Below are positions 33,778-46,166 of a DNA stretch of 64,000 nucleotides, in pieces. Location of the stretch: positions 766,030 through 830,029 of the forward strand of contig NW_003314331.1 in assembly GCF_000143415.4 (NCBI RefSeq), read 5' to 3'. How positions within the stretch are numbered: position 1 is the stretch's first letter; each line of letters begins with the position of its first letter. The notes below the pieces were generated by a model, which was not told where the DNA came from, made no database searches, and saw only the letters and a program-made list of their open reading frames with translations. Both the position numbers and the translations under genes were made by a program. This DNA is from Selaginella moellendorffii (taxonomy: Eukaryota; Streptophyta; Lycopodiopsida; Selaginellales; Selaginellaceae).

Positions 33778-34215
33778 CTATAACTCATTCTTGAATCTAT
33801 TGTACAGCCACACGTGCACATTTTCCAGACTTGCTGTTGGGCAATTCTTACAGTGCTCAAGAAAAGTTTGTAAACCCATAGAGCCATTTGTCTTGTCCAA
33901 GAAAAAGTAGCATATTGGACACCGAATGTAATAGCGTTCTGTGCTTTCAAGTAGTCTTGCCATGTCAGGAGCAAGATCTTGCAAAAACATGTGGCATTGC
34001 TCTTGAAGCGCTAAAGGTAATCTCTCTCTAGTAGCAAAATCCGGAATTTCACATATAGGAAGCTCTAATTCAACTTCACTAGAGCCCTTAGCAGAAAAAG
34101 GATTGTTATGTAGAGGTGAAGGTGGAATGTTGGTAGAACTTGGGGATGGAGGTGGAGATTGATATGAAATGCTAGGGGGCCAAGTACGATTAGCAATGGG
34201 TCTCCTTTGAGCCAT
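33778..34215 (-). CDS. Small CPIC zinc-finger protein, right copy (intact open frame)
   Basis: From Met 34215 (MAQRRPIANRTWPPS) the protein is about 145 residues; an upstream Met at 34251 adds 12. A Pro/Ser-rich N-terminus (SPPPSPSSTNIPPSP) is followed by a helical stretch (LQEQCHMFLQDLAPDMARLL) and a probable zinc site, RCPICYFFLD...FLEHCKNCP. It is the only gene around the methyltransferase with no stop. Its CPIC...HC layout resembles 24755-25207, although similarity outside these residues is weak. It converges with the methyltransferase gene. Role unknown; DNA or RNA binding is possible. Confidence 0.5.
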   Translation of the reverse strand: MAQRRPIANRTWPPSISYQSPPPSPSSTNIPPSPLHNNPFSAKGSSEVELELPICEIPDFATRERLPLALQEQCHMFLQDLAPDMARLLESTERYYIRCPICYFFLDKTNGSMGLQTFLEHCKNCPTASLENVHVWLYNRFKNEL

Positions 34216-34300
34216 TTCAATATAAACTTCTAAGGAGCTCAAGGAGAACAAAAAATCTATAATGACTATAACTTTTCTAGATAGTTTATATACTAAGTTT

Positions 34301-34500
34301 TAGTCTTGGGAATGAGGTTTATTTATTATGACACTGACAATACTTAGATTCTTGGGAACAAGGTTTATTTATTATGACACTGACAATACTCAGATTCTTG
34401 GGAACGAGGTTTATTTATTATGATACTGACAATACTCAAATTCTTGGGAATGAGGTTTATTTATTATGACACTAACAATACTCAGATTCTTTAAATGTCA
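34301..34500. repeat. 46-bp tandem repeat, about four units
   Basis: Units begin TTGGGAATGAGGTTTATTTA at about 34308, 34354, 34400 and 34446 and continue ATTATGACACTGACAATAC. The period is 46 bp. It lies just upstream of the zinc-finger gene start. Confidence 0.9.
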
Positions 34501-35017
34501 GTCTTGGAAATGGGGCTTCATAATCATAGCTTTCTTGTAAACATAAGAGCTTCTAGAATTTTAGATTATCGTGTATACATATGTTCTATCATTATGATGA
34601 ATCCTACTTTATATTCTTTTCTACACATGCCAAATGTCTACAGAAATAAATTGCAAGGAAATATAGACCACATTATAGTGGTAGAGCACGTTGGCACGCT
34701 ACCATTCTCTTATGTGAGATTGCCTTTTAGTCTTGGAAATGTAGATAAAGTTGATTCTTTGATGTGATATTACTTTTGAGTCTTTCGAAAGATTTTGATT
34801 TCTTTTATCATTATTTACAAACAATTCCCAAAAACTTTTAATGAGGATTCACTGCAAAATATACCTTGGTCTTATCATATGAGAGGATTGCGATATATGC
34901 AAGCAATAGAGTTTTTAATATGAATTAATATGTAAATTACAAATGTCATAGAAAGTTTTATGGAGTAGATTTCTTGGTGCTTTCCACTGTGCTGTTCATT
35001 TCTTCATTTCTCTTGCT

Positions 35018-35272
35018 CTAGACTATTATTTCAGAAGTAACAGAAGCATTTTTATCAATCGTGATAGTGGTCTCTACATTCCCAGATGGGTAATAAGGAC
35101 CAGGAGTGTAATATGGAGATTGTGGTAGTGAAACAAAATTAACATTCTCACATTCCTTTACACTACAACTCTTACTCACAGATCTTGTATTTTCCTTGCT
35201 TCCCATCTTCTCAAGAACCCTAAAAAATCTTTTGAATGAAGGAATAGTATCTATAGCTGTAAAAGTATTCAA
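35018..35272 (-). CDS. Unrecognised 84-residue open frame
   Basis: MNTFTAIDTIPSFKRFFR... with a Tyr/Pro patch (SPYYTPGPYYPSG). No known domain; it could be chance. The region 34500-35500 is otherwise AT-rich with nothing recognisable. Confidence 0.2.
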   Translation of the reverse strand: MNTFTAIDTIPSFKRFFRVLEKMGSKENTRSVSKSCSVKECENVNFVSLPQSPYYTPGPYYPSGNVETTITIDKNASVTSEIIV

Positions 35273-35514
35273 AATATTAAGTAGTCAAATCAAATATGAC
35301 AGCTGTAACAGTTGTCATAATAAAATAATATAGTTTTATAAAAGATAGGTTCTCATGAACTTTGTCTTTTTTAAACAATTCAATCTTATAGAAACTTTTA
35401 ACTTAGATATTTACGTATTTTAATATTTTAAAGTTTGTTAAAACCTTCATTTGTTCAATTTAGATCTCCTTTGTAATATTTCTTATTGACTATGTTGACT
35501 TGACTTGACTTGTG

Positions 35515-35782
35515 TTGAATTGAGCTCAACTCATGAGCTCAGCTCAACTTTGGACCATCCCCCTTCAAGAGAGTTTCATTCTTTTGTGACAAATGAGAGA
35601 GAGTCAAGCTTGGAAAGGTTGGTTTGTATGCAATTTTTTCCTTTTGAAGGGAAGAGAGCATAGAGATGAGAGGGAGAACAAATAATCAATGCTACAACTT
35701 TTGTGATTGACTGGCACTTCTCACTCATAACCACATTCATTTCAATAATATTATTCCTCTCATAATCAATTATACAATTAAT
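35515..35782 (-). repeat. Right arm of the long inverted repeat
   Basis: Inverted partner of 24064-24278. It contains TTGAGCTCAACTCATGAGC at its left edge and GGTTATGAGTGAGAA-type sequence (inverted) at its right. A related GAGCTCAACTCGTGAGC motif at 39122-39152 could mark the far end of the second SWIM element. Confidence 0.7.
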
Positions 35783-36385
35783 ATGGGTGTCTCTTTAAGA
35801 TTCTCATATCTCTAAATTCTAAATAGTTGTATATTTTGTTAAAATAATTAACTTGTCCTTTGCAAGGACACAGCTAATTCATGCTCACAATACAAAAGAA
35901 TATCTTTGTTCTTTCTTGTTAGTTTCTCCCCAAATTTTTTCTAAGTGCTTGAGCAGGGAGAAAATATGAGAGAATTCTATTTGAAGTTTGATCAAGAGCC
36001 TCCACTTATTTTCTCTAAAAATGTTATAGAAGAGAGCTTCCTTTATAGAAGATTCAAGTTGAAGCTAGGATAAGTTAGTCTAGAGAATATATGTCGCAAT
36101 AAGGGTAATTAGATAGAAAAATCCATTTTTCTCGACAGTGGTGTGGGAGAAAATGGTCATGAGATTTTAGTTACAGGATCTCCAAAATAAGAAGAGGAAA
36201 GCACATCAGTTTCACAGCCAACTGTGCAAGGAGTGAAGGATGAAATTGTTATTCTCTCTAGTGACGAAAGTGAAGAAGATGAGCTTCCCAACATAACTTC
36301 CTAGACAAGTAAATGCATTCCTTCTGGACCCGTTTTTGAAGTAGTAGATAAAGCATTTCGGCAATCTTGATCATTACGACTGGAA

Positions 36386-38960
36386 TTGAAAGAGTTCGAG
36401 TACATAAGAGGTGAGGAGCTTCCTTCTTCTTATAATGGGAATATATTCTTCGAGTTTCCACAAGCCAGTTCATCAAGTAGGAAAAGGGGTATGGAGATGC
36501 GTCTTGATCCACATAATTGGTGCAGAGTAAAGACAACCCACTTCTCCCATTTCGATGGATTTGTATCTATAGTCCATTGTGGTGGACAATTTCAGTATGT
36601 TGTTGCAAAATGCATTTCTGATCATGGTAAGAATATGTGTTTCTTTGAAGGCTTAGCAATCAATCCCCCTAGGCGTGATGAAGTTGCTACAAAGTTTAAA
36701 TGTCACAAATGCGGGGTAACACCTGTGTGTCAAACATGTTGCAATGCAAAAATGTATTATTTTCTTCTACGGGATGGATGTTTAAGTAGAACAGCAGTGC
36801 ATGTTGAACACCACCAACACACAATAGAGGAAGGAATCCGTCGTGATTCTTTTCGCAATTTGAAGGTTACTGTTACTACAGAGGCTGAGAAGAAAAGTGT
36901 TGCAACTCCAAAATGTATTCAACAGTTTATACTAAAGGATTATGTGGTAGACACATTGCTACAGTTTGATAGCAAAAAAGAGTTCAAGGAGAACAGTTTG
37001 AAGGACTTACTTCAAAATATAGAACCTGTGACAAATTTAAATAGGTATAAAATTGATACTTAACTCTACTTTATCACTAATAACACTCTTTTTTTTGGTA
37101 GAATAAAGAATTGGATGCGAGAAGGGCGAGATGGAAAGCTTCAATCTGGATTGGATGCGATTTTAGAGGTAAAGAAAAAATGTCCCTATAAATTTATTCA
37201 TGGGAGTTTGTTCGTTGGCCAAGTGACTTTGAACAATCAACACCCTTTCATCTTTAAGATGTTTACCCTTGGTTTTACTTCTGGTGTGGACCTTGTACAA
37301 CAAATGAATATGGATGGAGATAGGGACTTGGCTAATTCCTAGATCCATTTTGACCACATGGAATGAGTTTCAAGTTGGTCAACTATAGGAGCCCATATTT
37401 ATGATCACAAGTAAGTGGTTTTTCATTTTTTAAGGATTCCATGCTGGTATACATTATACCCATTCCTTCTATAAGTTGTAGTGTAACTTAACTATAGTTA
37501 TAACAGAATTCAAGGTTTAGGATTTCCAAGCTCCAACTATCTTTTGGACATGTATGTTTGAGGTTGTTGAACAACAAACCAGGAAGAAACTCAACGTCCA
37601 TAGTTACATAGCAGATGCTACTAGTGTTAATTGGTTAGCAGTGAGGCAAGTGTTTGGAGGTGATAAAAGTTAGTTGTTACAAGGTAGAGAGAAGAGTTGT
37701 GAATTTCATTGGGCAAAGAGTGTCAATAAACATTGCTAATGCATCAAATTTAACTTCCATCATGAATTCAAGTAGCTAAGAATGGATGGATGCACCAACT
37801 AAAGAGGAGCACAACACAAAGACAAATGAGATGTGCATATGGTGGCGTGAAGGAGACTAAGTGCCAATTGAACACCTTTGACAAATGGAATGCTGGCTTG
37901 TATGATGGGAAGTTCGAATGTTTCAGTGGGGTCATTATACTCTCTATGTAAGCTTTCTCTCATTTTCTTTCTTGTCACATTCAAATATTACATTTTTCCT
38001 AGGATTAACCATTTGTTGACATTGCACTTACACCAACAATTAATCTCTCTGAGAGCAAATATTAGAGTTAGAGAGTTTCTAAAGTAGGGAAAGGAAAAGT
38101 GTCCTTCTATGAAATTATGCTCTTTGACTTCACTAAATCTTTTAAGCAGTCATCAAAAGCTTTGGTTGCACAAAAAGCAAAGTTTTCTGGTATAGGTCCG
38201 AACTTAGATAGGCTTCGAGAGCAGGTTGGTAGAAGGACAACACCAACAGCAGGGTCAATATCTAAAATGGTGGAGGAAGTTGTTATTGGAACTCTATGGA
38301 ATTAAATTATGAACCACTTGGGTATGAAGACAATCTATATGAAGTGTCGACAGACATTTGATGGGCCAAGCATCACTCCTTTTAGCTCTCACCATCCAGA
38401 GTTTGACTACCATTTTGTTCCACAACACCAGAAAAAAACATGGAGTGGAGGAGGTGTCAGTTGTTACACAAGTAAGTCCAATGCTAGAGGTTGAGAAGGT
38501 TATTGCTCGTGAGCAAGTTTCAAGTTGAAGACTTCCTCAAATATTACTGTTGATACTACTATGCCACCAATATCAACACTAGACCAGACTAGCATACATG
38601 ACCAGCTAGGAATGGGAAGGTTGTACAATATAGATCTTCCATTTCAAAAAGTGCATAAAAGAAGATCAAACTGGTAAAAGAGTTGAAGTGCACAATCACA
38701 AAAACAAACTACATTAGTGCTGTGGCTAAGGAGTTTATTGTTGTGACTAAGTTGTCAAAGGGTATGAGCTACACTATCAAAATCTGTGAAAATCCATCAT
38801 GTCTCTGTCGAGATTTTACACAGAAGGAAAATAGGGGAAAGTTATATTTAGCCTGCAAGCACATCTATTACATTTTTATGTAGAAACTAAACCAAGATTC
38901 TAAGATTGACCATCATATCCACCAAGCAACCCTTACAGTTGTAGAGCTTGAGAAGTGTTT
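36386..38960 (+). pseudogene. Mutator-like transposase with SWIM zinc finger, copy 2 (decayed)
   Basis: From 36386: MKEFEYIRGEELPSSYNGN, then KTTHFSHFDGFVSIVHCGGQ, the cysteine cluster FKCHKCGVTPVCQTCCNAKM, FIHGSLFVGQV and ASGVDL-like FTSGVDLVQQMN. A short intron follows near 37045-37102. Later segments are more broken (IHFDHME at 37346, GREKSCEFHW-like near 37690). The C-terminal SWIM finger is CLCRDFTQKE...ACKHIYYIF at 38799-38880. It is colinear with copy 1 throughout, so the two are paralogues; copy 2 lies in the opposite orientation. Stops at 37066, 37342, 38300 and 38881 among others. No methyltransferase lies beside it. Confidence 0.8.
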
Positions 38961-39121
38961 TAAGATTGCTTTTAGTGTTCGGATCTATATTTATATTTGT
39001 ATTTTATTGATTGAATTTACTTGGAAATATAGATTAAATCAAAATTGGAAAGATTAAAAAATGTTGGTTCAAGACAACCCAATGTTTTTCTTATGTCTAA
39101 GAAGTCGTGAGCTTAGCTAAT

Positions 39122-39154
39122 GAGCTCAACTCGTGAGCTTATGAGCTCAAAATC
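39122..39154. repeat. GAGCTC-rich motif, possible transposon end
   Basis: GAGCTCAACTCGTGAGCTTATGAG resembles, in inverted form, the motif at 35519-35552. Together they could be the two ends of a 3.6-kb SWIM element. I found no matching 8-10 bp target duplication. Confidence 0.4.
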
Positions 39155-39159
39155 TACCC

Positions 39160-39935
39160 AGGCTCTGTACAAGTAGACTAGTATCACTATCAACCACTTT
39201 AGGGTTGATCATTATTTGACTAAGAAACCTCATAAACATATTGCTCATAATCACATGGATATGATATAAATCTCATAATGACTTGATCATCAATTGAGTA
39301 ATATCATAAGCAATGTCCATGTTACTATTACAAAGATTTACATGAATATGAAATGCCAACTTTATTTGATAATTGCATAATGCTATATCCTATTGATAGA
39401 TTTACAACAATTAACTTTTGTTCACAACACGAACAAGCTCATGCCACTCTCTCCCCGACCAACCTCAAAACTAATCCAACATTAAACTACTCAAAGTGTA
39501 AAAATAAAGTTCTTTGGAAAAGAATTGAGCATTATAACTAAATCTTTCCAATAGCAAATGTAACCAAAATGGTTTAGCACTTCACTACTCTCCATCCTAT
39601 GACTCACCACTTGTAAAACCATCATTATAAACATGCATCAAGGTAGAGACTCTTGATTACATGATACAAACACAAGTAATGAGATTACCTTGTTGCTAAA
39701 TCATCTCTTTTAAAAAATAAATAAATTTGATTTATGTGTTTGATCCTTCATTCCTGATGACTCTCTTTTTGGTCTCAACTTAACTAAACCTCAAACTTGC
39801 ATTTGCATTACCTTAGTCTAATCTAAGAAAAATGTATAAAAGAGCACAACAATAACTACTTGAACCAATAGACTAATCCCTATAGTCTTCATTGATCCAT
39901 TTATAATCATGGCTAAGAAAGATCCATTAATATAA
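39160..39935. other. AT-rich sequence, no gene seen
   Basis: No domain-bearing frame. A 62-residue open frame at 39353-39541 shows nothing recognisable. Confidence 0.5.
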
Positions 39936-40710
39936 TGTATATGGTTTTCACCCTTTATCCTATGGTGATTTACCATAGGAAAATCATGAAGCAAAACTTA
40001 AGCCCTTCATGTGCCACATGTCATATGCCATATGCCATATACCACTTGAAGTGGAACTTGAGTTTCAAGGCTTTGGGCCACTGAATAAAGGAATAAAGCC
40101 AAACTCTTAAACATGGAGTTAAAAGTATAAAACTAAGAAGAAAAGCCATGTGTCATTATCCCTACTATACATTTGGACCCCCCCCCCCCCCCCTCCTCAC
40201 GCTTTGGGCTTTCACCCTTAGTCACCCTTAGTACCAAGAGTTAATCTTTGGCACTAACTTGAAATTTATTAAATATAGAATGGTGCTAGATTGCAAATTT
40301 GAACATGAGACTAACACCATTGTGTTCAAGACAATCTCTACATTCCGTAAATATGCCAAATTAGCAAATCTAGACACTTTCCATAAATAATCAATAGAAC
40401 CAAAGTGGACTAACATAAGATGTATGATAGCAAGGGTGTTTGGTAGACACAGTAAGCTATCATTTGGTAAATACTGAGGGACTAAGCTTAATATTGTGGG
40501 GCTTCCCAACACTAGCAAGTGCAAGTCACATCACCATATTAAGTATGTTTGACTAAATAACAACTTAGGATTTCCTTCCTTAGTGCCTTTCTTGTGTAAG
40601 TGCACATGTGATAACTAGTTTCTCAACTAGCCGTGGTGGCAGTAAGGGAAACATATCTGAAATGACTAGCTGATAGGTAACTTTTGATACCCACAGTCAC
40701 ATTTGCGACA
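39936..40710 (-). repeat. Solo LTR, family 3
   Basis: On the plus strand it runs from TGTATATGGTTTTCACCC to CACATTTGCGACA (775 bp). It contains the TTATCCTATGG stem-loop at its start and the poly-C plus GGGCTTTCACCC block at 40157-40218. Flanks TATAA and ACTAA do not make a convincing duplication. Confidence 0.75.
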
Positions 40711-41117
40711 ACTAATGCTATATTAAACAACTATGGACTAACTTATTCACCAGTCATAACAAACATAAGGGAGGTTTACTTTACCCATTGTAATATGGAA
40801 CAACTCATGGTAACTATAGATAGGCTAATATTAATCTTGCCAACTCAAAATGTAACATTAAATTGCTAATGTGCCTCACTCATGAGCCCAAGCACAAACA
40901 TGCAAATGGTACATCTTTAATCTATCCTATAAGCCCAAGTGAAAGCTCATGCAATATAGTACAAAAAAGTAACCAAAATCTATATTTAAGAAACAAATGC
41001 AAAATCATAAAATGTGTATCCACTTGAATCATTATTTTCATCTCTAAGTATGTAATGAGACTAGTTGCCCAATCTCATTAGATAGTACTCACTAAGACAT
41101 ATCCTTTAATACTAAAT
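40711..41117. other. AT-rich sequence between LTRs, no gene seen
   Basis: No recognisable coding frame or repeat. Confidence 0.5.
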
Positions 41118-42309
41118 ATAACACACTTAGTTTTCATCCTTTATCCTATGGTGTTTTGCCATATGATAACCACGAAATAAAACTTAAACCCTCTATGTGC
41201 CATGTGCCACATGTCTAAGAGCAGTAGAGCAAAACTCAAGTTTTAAGGTCTTGGGCCACTAAGTGACGGGATGAAGCTATACTCCTAAACATGTTGATAA
41301 GGAGCAAAGGAACTGGAGCATGGAGTGACTCATGAACATTCAGCTCAGGGAGCAAAAGATAAGAGTACAGAGTGACAATCCTAGAGCATCCAACATCCTA
41401 ATGCCAAGATTAGCATGCAAAACAAAGCCAAATAGAGTTTGGTGCAATTTTAGTATACCAATGGCCTAATATGAAGATATGAGTACTCTTGTGTTTAGGA
41501 CAAACTCTACATTCTGTAGATATACCTAACTTGCAAATCTAGATACTTTTTATAAATAACTAATATGTAGTGCACATGGTTTTCACTTTTTATCCTATGG
41601 TGATTTACCATAGGATAACCACAAAGTGGAACCTAAACCCTTTATGTGCCACGTGTCACATGCCACATGCCATATGCCACGTGTCTAAAGGACAGTAGTG
41701 TGGAACCCAAGTTTCAAAGCTTTTGGCCACTGAATGAAGGAACAAAGCAAAACTCCTAAGCATGGAACCAAAGAGTAAAGGAATCAGAGCATAGAACAAT
41801 TTCTAAGTGTACAACCTAAAGAGCGCAGGGACAGGAGTACAGAGTGACTTGAAATAGTCCTAAAGCATCCAACATCCCAATGCTAAGACTAGTATGCAAA
41901 ACAAAGCCAAATAGAGTCTTGTGCTATTTCAACATACTCCACCTACTAGCATGGTATGGAACTTGGGCTTAGACTCAAGTGGGACACAGAACAAGGATAG
42001 GCATGCAAATAAAAGCTAGACTATGCTTCAAGTTGGTCAGCCATGTTCAACCTACCCACTATCCCTACTATACATTTCGAACCCCTCCCCCCCCCCCCCC
42101 CTTCTTGAGGAACACATGCTTTAGGCTTTCACCCTTAGCCACCCTTAGTATCAGGAGTTAGTCTTTGGAACAAAATTGAAACTTACTAAATATGAAATAT
42201 CCTAGATTATAAGACGAACACTATTATGTTTAACACAATCTTTACATTCCGTAAATATGCCAAATGAGCAAGTCTAGACACTTTCCATAAATAGCATTTG
42301 GGACCAGAA

Positions 42310-44045
42310 TGTGAGACACAAAATCCCTAGGCCCCCAAAGTGGAGTCGGAAGGGTGCCACATGGTAGTGGCCGAAGCGAAAGCCAAACGAGCGTAACACG
42401 TTTGGACTAAAAACTCCGACTTGGAAGGTCGAGAGCGGGAGTGGAACTCCCAACAAAGTGCTCAAGGAGCGAGCACGATGCAACCAATAAGCAAGGCTCA
42501 AAAAAGGGACCCAAAAAGGACCAACACATGACATGTGGAAGTGTCCAAGATGGACTCCGAGGTGGACCGAGATGGAGTCCGAGATGGAGTCCGAGATGGA
42601 TCGAGACGGAGTCCGAGATGGAGTCCGAGACGAAGTCCAAGGTGGACCGAGACGAAGTCCGATATGGAGTCCGAGATGGAGTCCGAGGTGGACCGAGACG
42701 GAGTCCGAGATGGAGTCCAAGATGGAGTCCGAGATGGACCGAGATGGAGTCCGAGATGGAGTTCGAGATGAAGTCCAAGGTGGACTGAGACGGAGTCTGA
42801 GATGGAGTCCAAGATGAACCGAGATGGAGTCCGAGATGGAGTCCGAGATGGACCCGAGATGGAATCCAAGATGCAGTCCGAGAAGGACCCGAGATGGAGT
42901 CCGAGGTCCAAACCGAGACCGGGACCGAGACTGAGACTGAGACCGAGACTGAGATCGGGACCGAGACTGAGATCGGGACCGAGACCGAGGCCGAGTCCAA
43001 GTCCGAGTCCGAGTCTGAGTCCGAGTCCGAGTCCGAGTTCGAGTCTGAGAGGGTGAAAGCCCAAAGCATTCGTCTCCCAGACCCTGGGGGGTTTGGTGAG
43101 CTCCAAAAGTATAGTAAGGGGGAGGACTGCAGTGGAGCCAGTTTGGCCAGGAAAGGCCAGTTTGGCCTAGGAAGGCTAGACCCAGTGTTGGGTGATGAAT
43201 TGACCACTAGGAAGTCCAAGACTAGAGTGAATACAGACCGACAAGCGGGGTAGCTTGGTGAAGTGTTCAAGAGCCGGCTCTAGTTCCCCTGGGAGATCGA
43301 CTGGCCGATGCTCCCAGTCCAAGTGTGGGTGGCACTACCTACTTGGATACCTGGTGTGGCTCAACGGAACCTCGCTCTAAGCCCATGGCTAGAGCACCTA
43401 AAGGCGGAAGGTGGGGAGAGTACCCACGGGGCTCGCGTAGGTCCATGGTGTTCCAAAATGTTGTCCCAAAGTCCCAAATGGGGGAAAGGAGGAGGAGCAG
43501 TCCTCTAGTGTAGTGACTACGGATACGGTCACATGGTGAGGAAGTCCCAGAGGACAATGGGACGTAGTGGCCGGGCCTGTGGGCTTTGATCTAGTGGCAG
43601 TGTTGGTGAACATGGCCATGGACAGGAAAGGGACTTGGCAGGAACTGACAAAGGGATGTTGGGGAAGGCTATTCCCCATGTCTGTGGGCATCCTAAGGAT
43701 GCTAAGGAGTGGATCTGGGATGATCACTCGTGGATGGATAGCCTAGTCTTTGAGAGACGGGATTGTGATGCAGGTGGTGTTAGACCACCAGTGTGACCAA
43801 GGTGAATGGGCATGGCCTTAGCGTAACGGGCTGATATATTAGTGGTACCTTGGGGTGTCGGTCATGGGATCGGACACGTGGGGCACTTAGACCAAGTGCA
43901 AAGGTTGAGTGGCAGGGATGCCATTCTAGGGGCTAGCAAGCCCAAGTCCGAAATAGGACTTATGGAGGTTGTGAGTGAGACTCCTCAAAGTGGTCGGAGA
44001 TGCGGTTAAGTGACTAAAGTAAAATGGAAAAATTAGTCGCTTACA
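42310..44045 (+). repeat. Family-1 5' LTR
   Basis: TGTGAGACACAAAATCCC to AATTAGTCGCTTACA, 1736 bp. It includes a minisatellite at 42539-43040 and the promoter-like block at 43051-43116 (GGGTGAAAGCCCAAAGC ... CTCCAAAAGTATAGTA). Confidence 0.93.
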
Positions 44046-44060
44046 ATTTGGTATCGGAAT
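44046..44060 (+). other. Primer-binding site of family-1 element
   Basis: ATTTGGTATCGGAAT follows the LTR end. The core TGGTATC matches the 3' end complement of initiator tRNA-Met, with a mismatch in the next bases (CGGA for CAGA). Confidence 0.75.
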
Positions 44061-46139
44061 TGTTCCTTAGTCCGACTTTTATTGGTGCTGAAGTATATCA
44101 CCACTAGTGTTGGCATCGGAAGGTCCTAGGAGTGGGCTTGTCCTTGAGGAGTAGCAAGTTCGGAAGACATGGCTCTCCACTACAGTTCACGTGTGAACTT
44201 GTAGGCAAGGTGGTGGATAGAAAAGGGCCAATGATGGAACGACTTTGAGATCTTGGGAACAATATGAAGGTTTCCTCAGAGAGTTGAGAATGTGATCCAA
44301 ATGAGCATTTGACTTAGCAAACTGGTTGATGTAGTTGTGGTAAACAACTACAGTTGGGATCACGGGAAAGATGCGGACTCCAAAACAATAAAGGAGTCAC
44401 AAGATTACCTTTATATAGTTGAGGCTGGTACTCATAAATTTGAGACTAGAATTGGTGACCGTGAGAGGTCAAATACAGAAGAGGACACCGGTCCTTGAAA
44501 TGGTAGCTGGGGCTACCTCTAATAAATGTTGGAACAACCCAAGGAGTTGGGGGTGTACTTAAAGATGAGTTGCTATTCTCATCACATGGACAAGTGGTCC
44601 TGAGGGGCAAAGGTTAGCCCCAAGAAAATTATCAAGTGTCGGAGTAACACTTGCAAAGATTGTCCTTGTGGGTAGGACATGAATACAAGAAGTTGTATTC
44701 CAGCGAGTTGGCATCTCGAAGACTAAGACCTCGCAGGTTATTGGATTAGCAAAGTCCAAAATGCTGGATGACTCAAGTGGAGTCAGGGAATGGTCCTAAG
44801 GGATTGGTTGAAGCATTTGGACTGAGGTGTATGGTGCCCCATGCAATATGGGGAGGATCATAAGATCCAAGTATGAGAACAATAGGTATCTCATTGATGG
44901 CAGAATGTGCCATACTAAAGTTGTGGGAAAGATGTTCCCAAAAGAAAACAACTTTGGCACAGAGTTGGGTGCAAACACTATGGTGCGGTGCTAACAAATA
45001 GTTAGCATGAGGAACAACTATATTGGTCTTGGCAAAAACCTAGACACTAATAAGTAGTGTTATAAGGATAGGCTCGCGGGGCCAATGGTGTGGAGACACC
45101 AAATGTGCTAAGGTGTGATACCTTGAGGTTATGTTGGTGGGTTCATAAAAACCCCTTGCCAAGGGAATCCCAACGGAAATGGGAATGGCATAGCCTAAGC
45201 TGGAAGGCATGTGGTAGAGTGTGGTGACCAAAACAATGATGGAGGTGTGGAAGCACCAGCAATGAGTTGTAGGACTTGACAACTATGAAGCAACTAAGCA
45301 AAAGGTGCAAGATAATTAGTTAAACTGGTAGAAAGTAGCTACCCGAAACTTTTTAATGGCATAAGGAAGTTAAATATACCCAATTGCTTATGTTGCAATA
45401 TAGTAAGTCAATGTCGTAAAAAAGAATGCTCATTGTTCAAGAGGCTATCATTTGGGACATCTAAACACTCTAGAACACCAGAAGGTGGTGTTTGATGTTG
45501 CGAGGGTAATAAATAAAGCCTAAGGGACTAAGTCCCTAACAAATGATGGATAGAAGGTGCTATCCAAATGTTCAAGGTTGCGGAGACGGGAGAAGACTAT
45601 CTACCCGAATTAGACGAAGCCAAAAATGGAATTTTGGCAAGGCTAGTGATAGGCATGTAAGGGCCCATAAATAACAACATTAATCCCAGTGTGTGGGATT
45701 ATAAGGTGAGCATACCTGGATTGAGGAACCACTCCCTAGGCTATCGGGTTGGTTCATCCTTAATAATACTTGTTAAGGCATGATAGAAAATGCAAAGCTA
45801 TCCTTCTAGTCTGGAGGAGAATGACCGAAAGAAAGGTGTGAAGCCAAAAGCAAGTAGTATAGGGATAAGACCGAACCATAGGAATTGACAAGCATGACCA
45901 AGGGTGGTTATGCAAGTTGGGAGTGGAGAATCAAGTAGGTGCTCAAGCATGTTGTTACTAGCAACCAAGATGCCATGAAGAGTCTAGAGCATGGGATTGT
46001 CTATATTAGACTATATGGTAATTGGAAAGCTTGCGAAAGGAGAGGCCTTAGCAAGCCAAGGAACAGAGTTCCTTGAACGTTCCCCTAGGTAGATAAGTAC
46101 CTAGTCAGCCAAGTGTAAATGGTTTATAGAACGCGCGAA

Positions 46140-46166
46140 ATCAGAGTGGCGTAGCAGAAGCGTTGT
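46140..46166 (+). other. Initiator tRNA-Met 5'-half-like segment, copy 3
   Basis: ATCAGAGTGGCGTAGC then AGAAGCGTTGT. Same position in the internal region as 5594-5620 and 778-804, with two or three further changes. Preceded by ACGCGCGAA in all copies. Confidence 0.7.
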
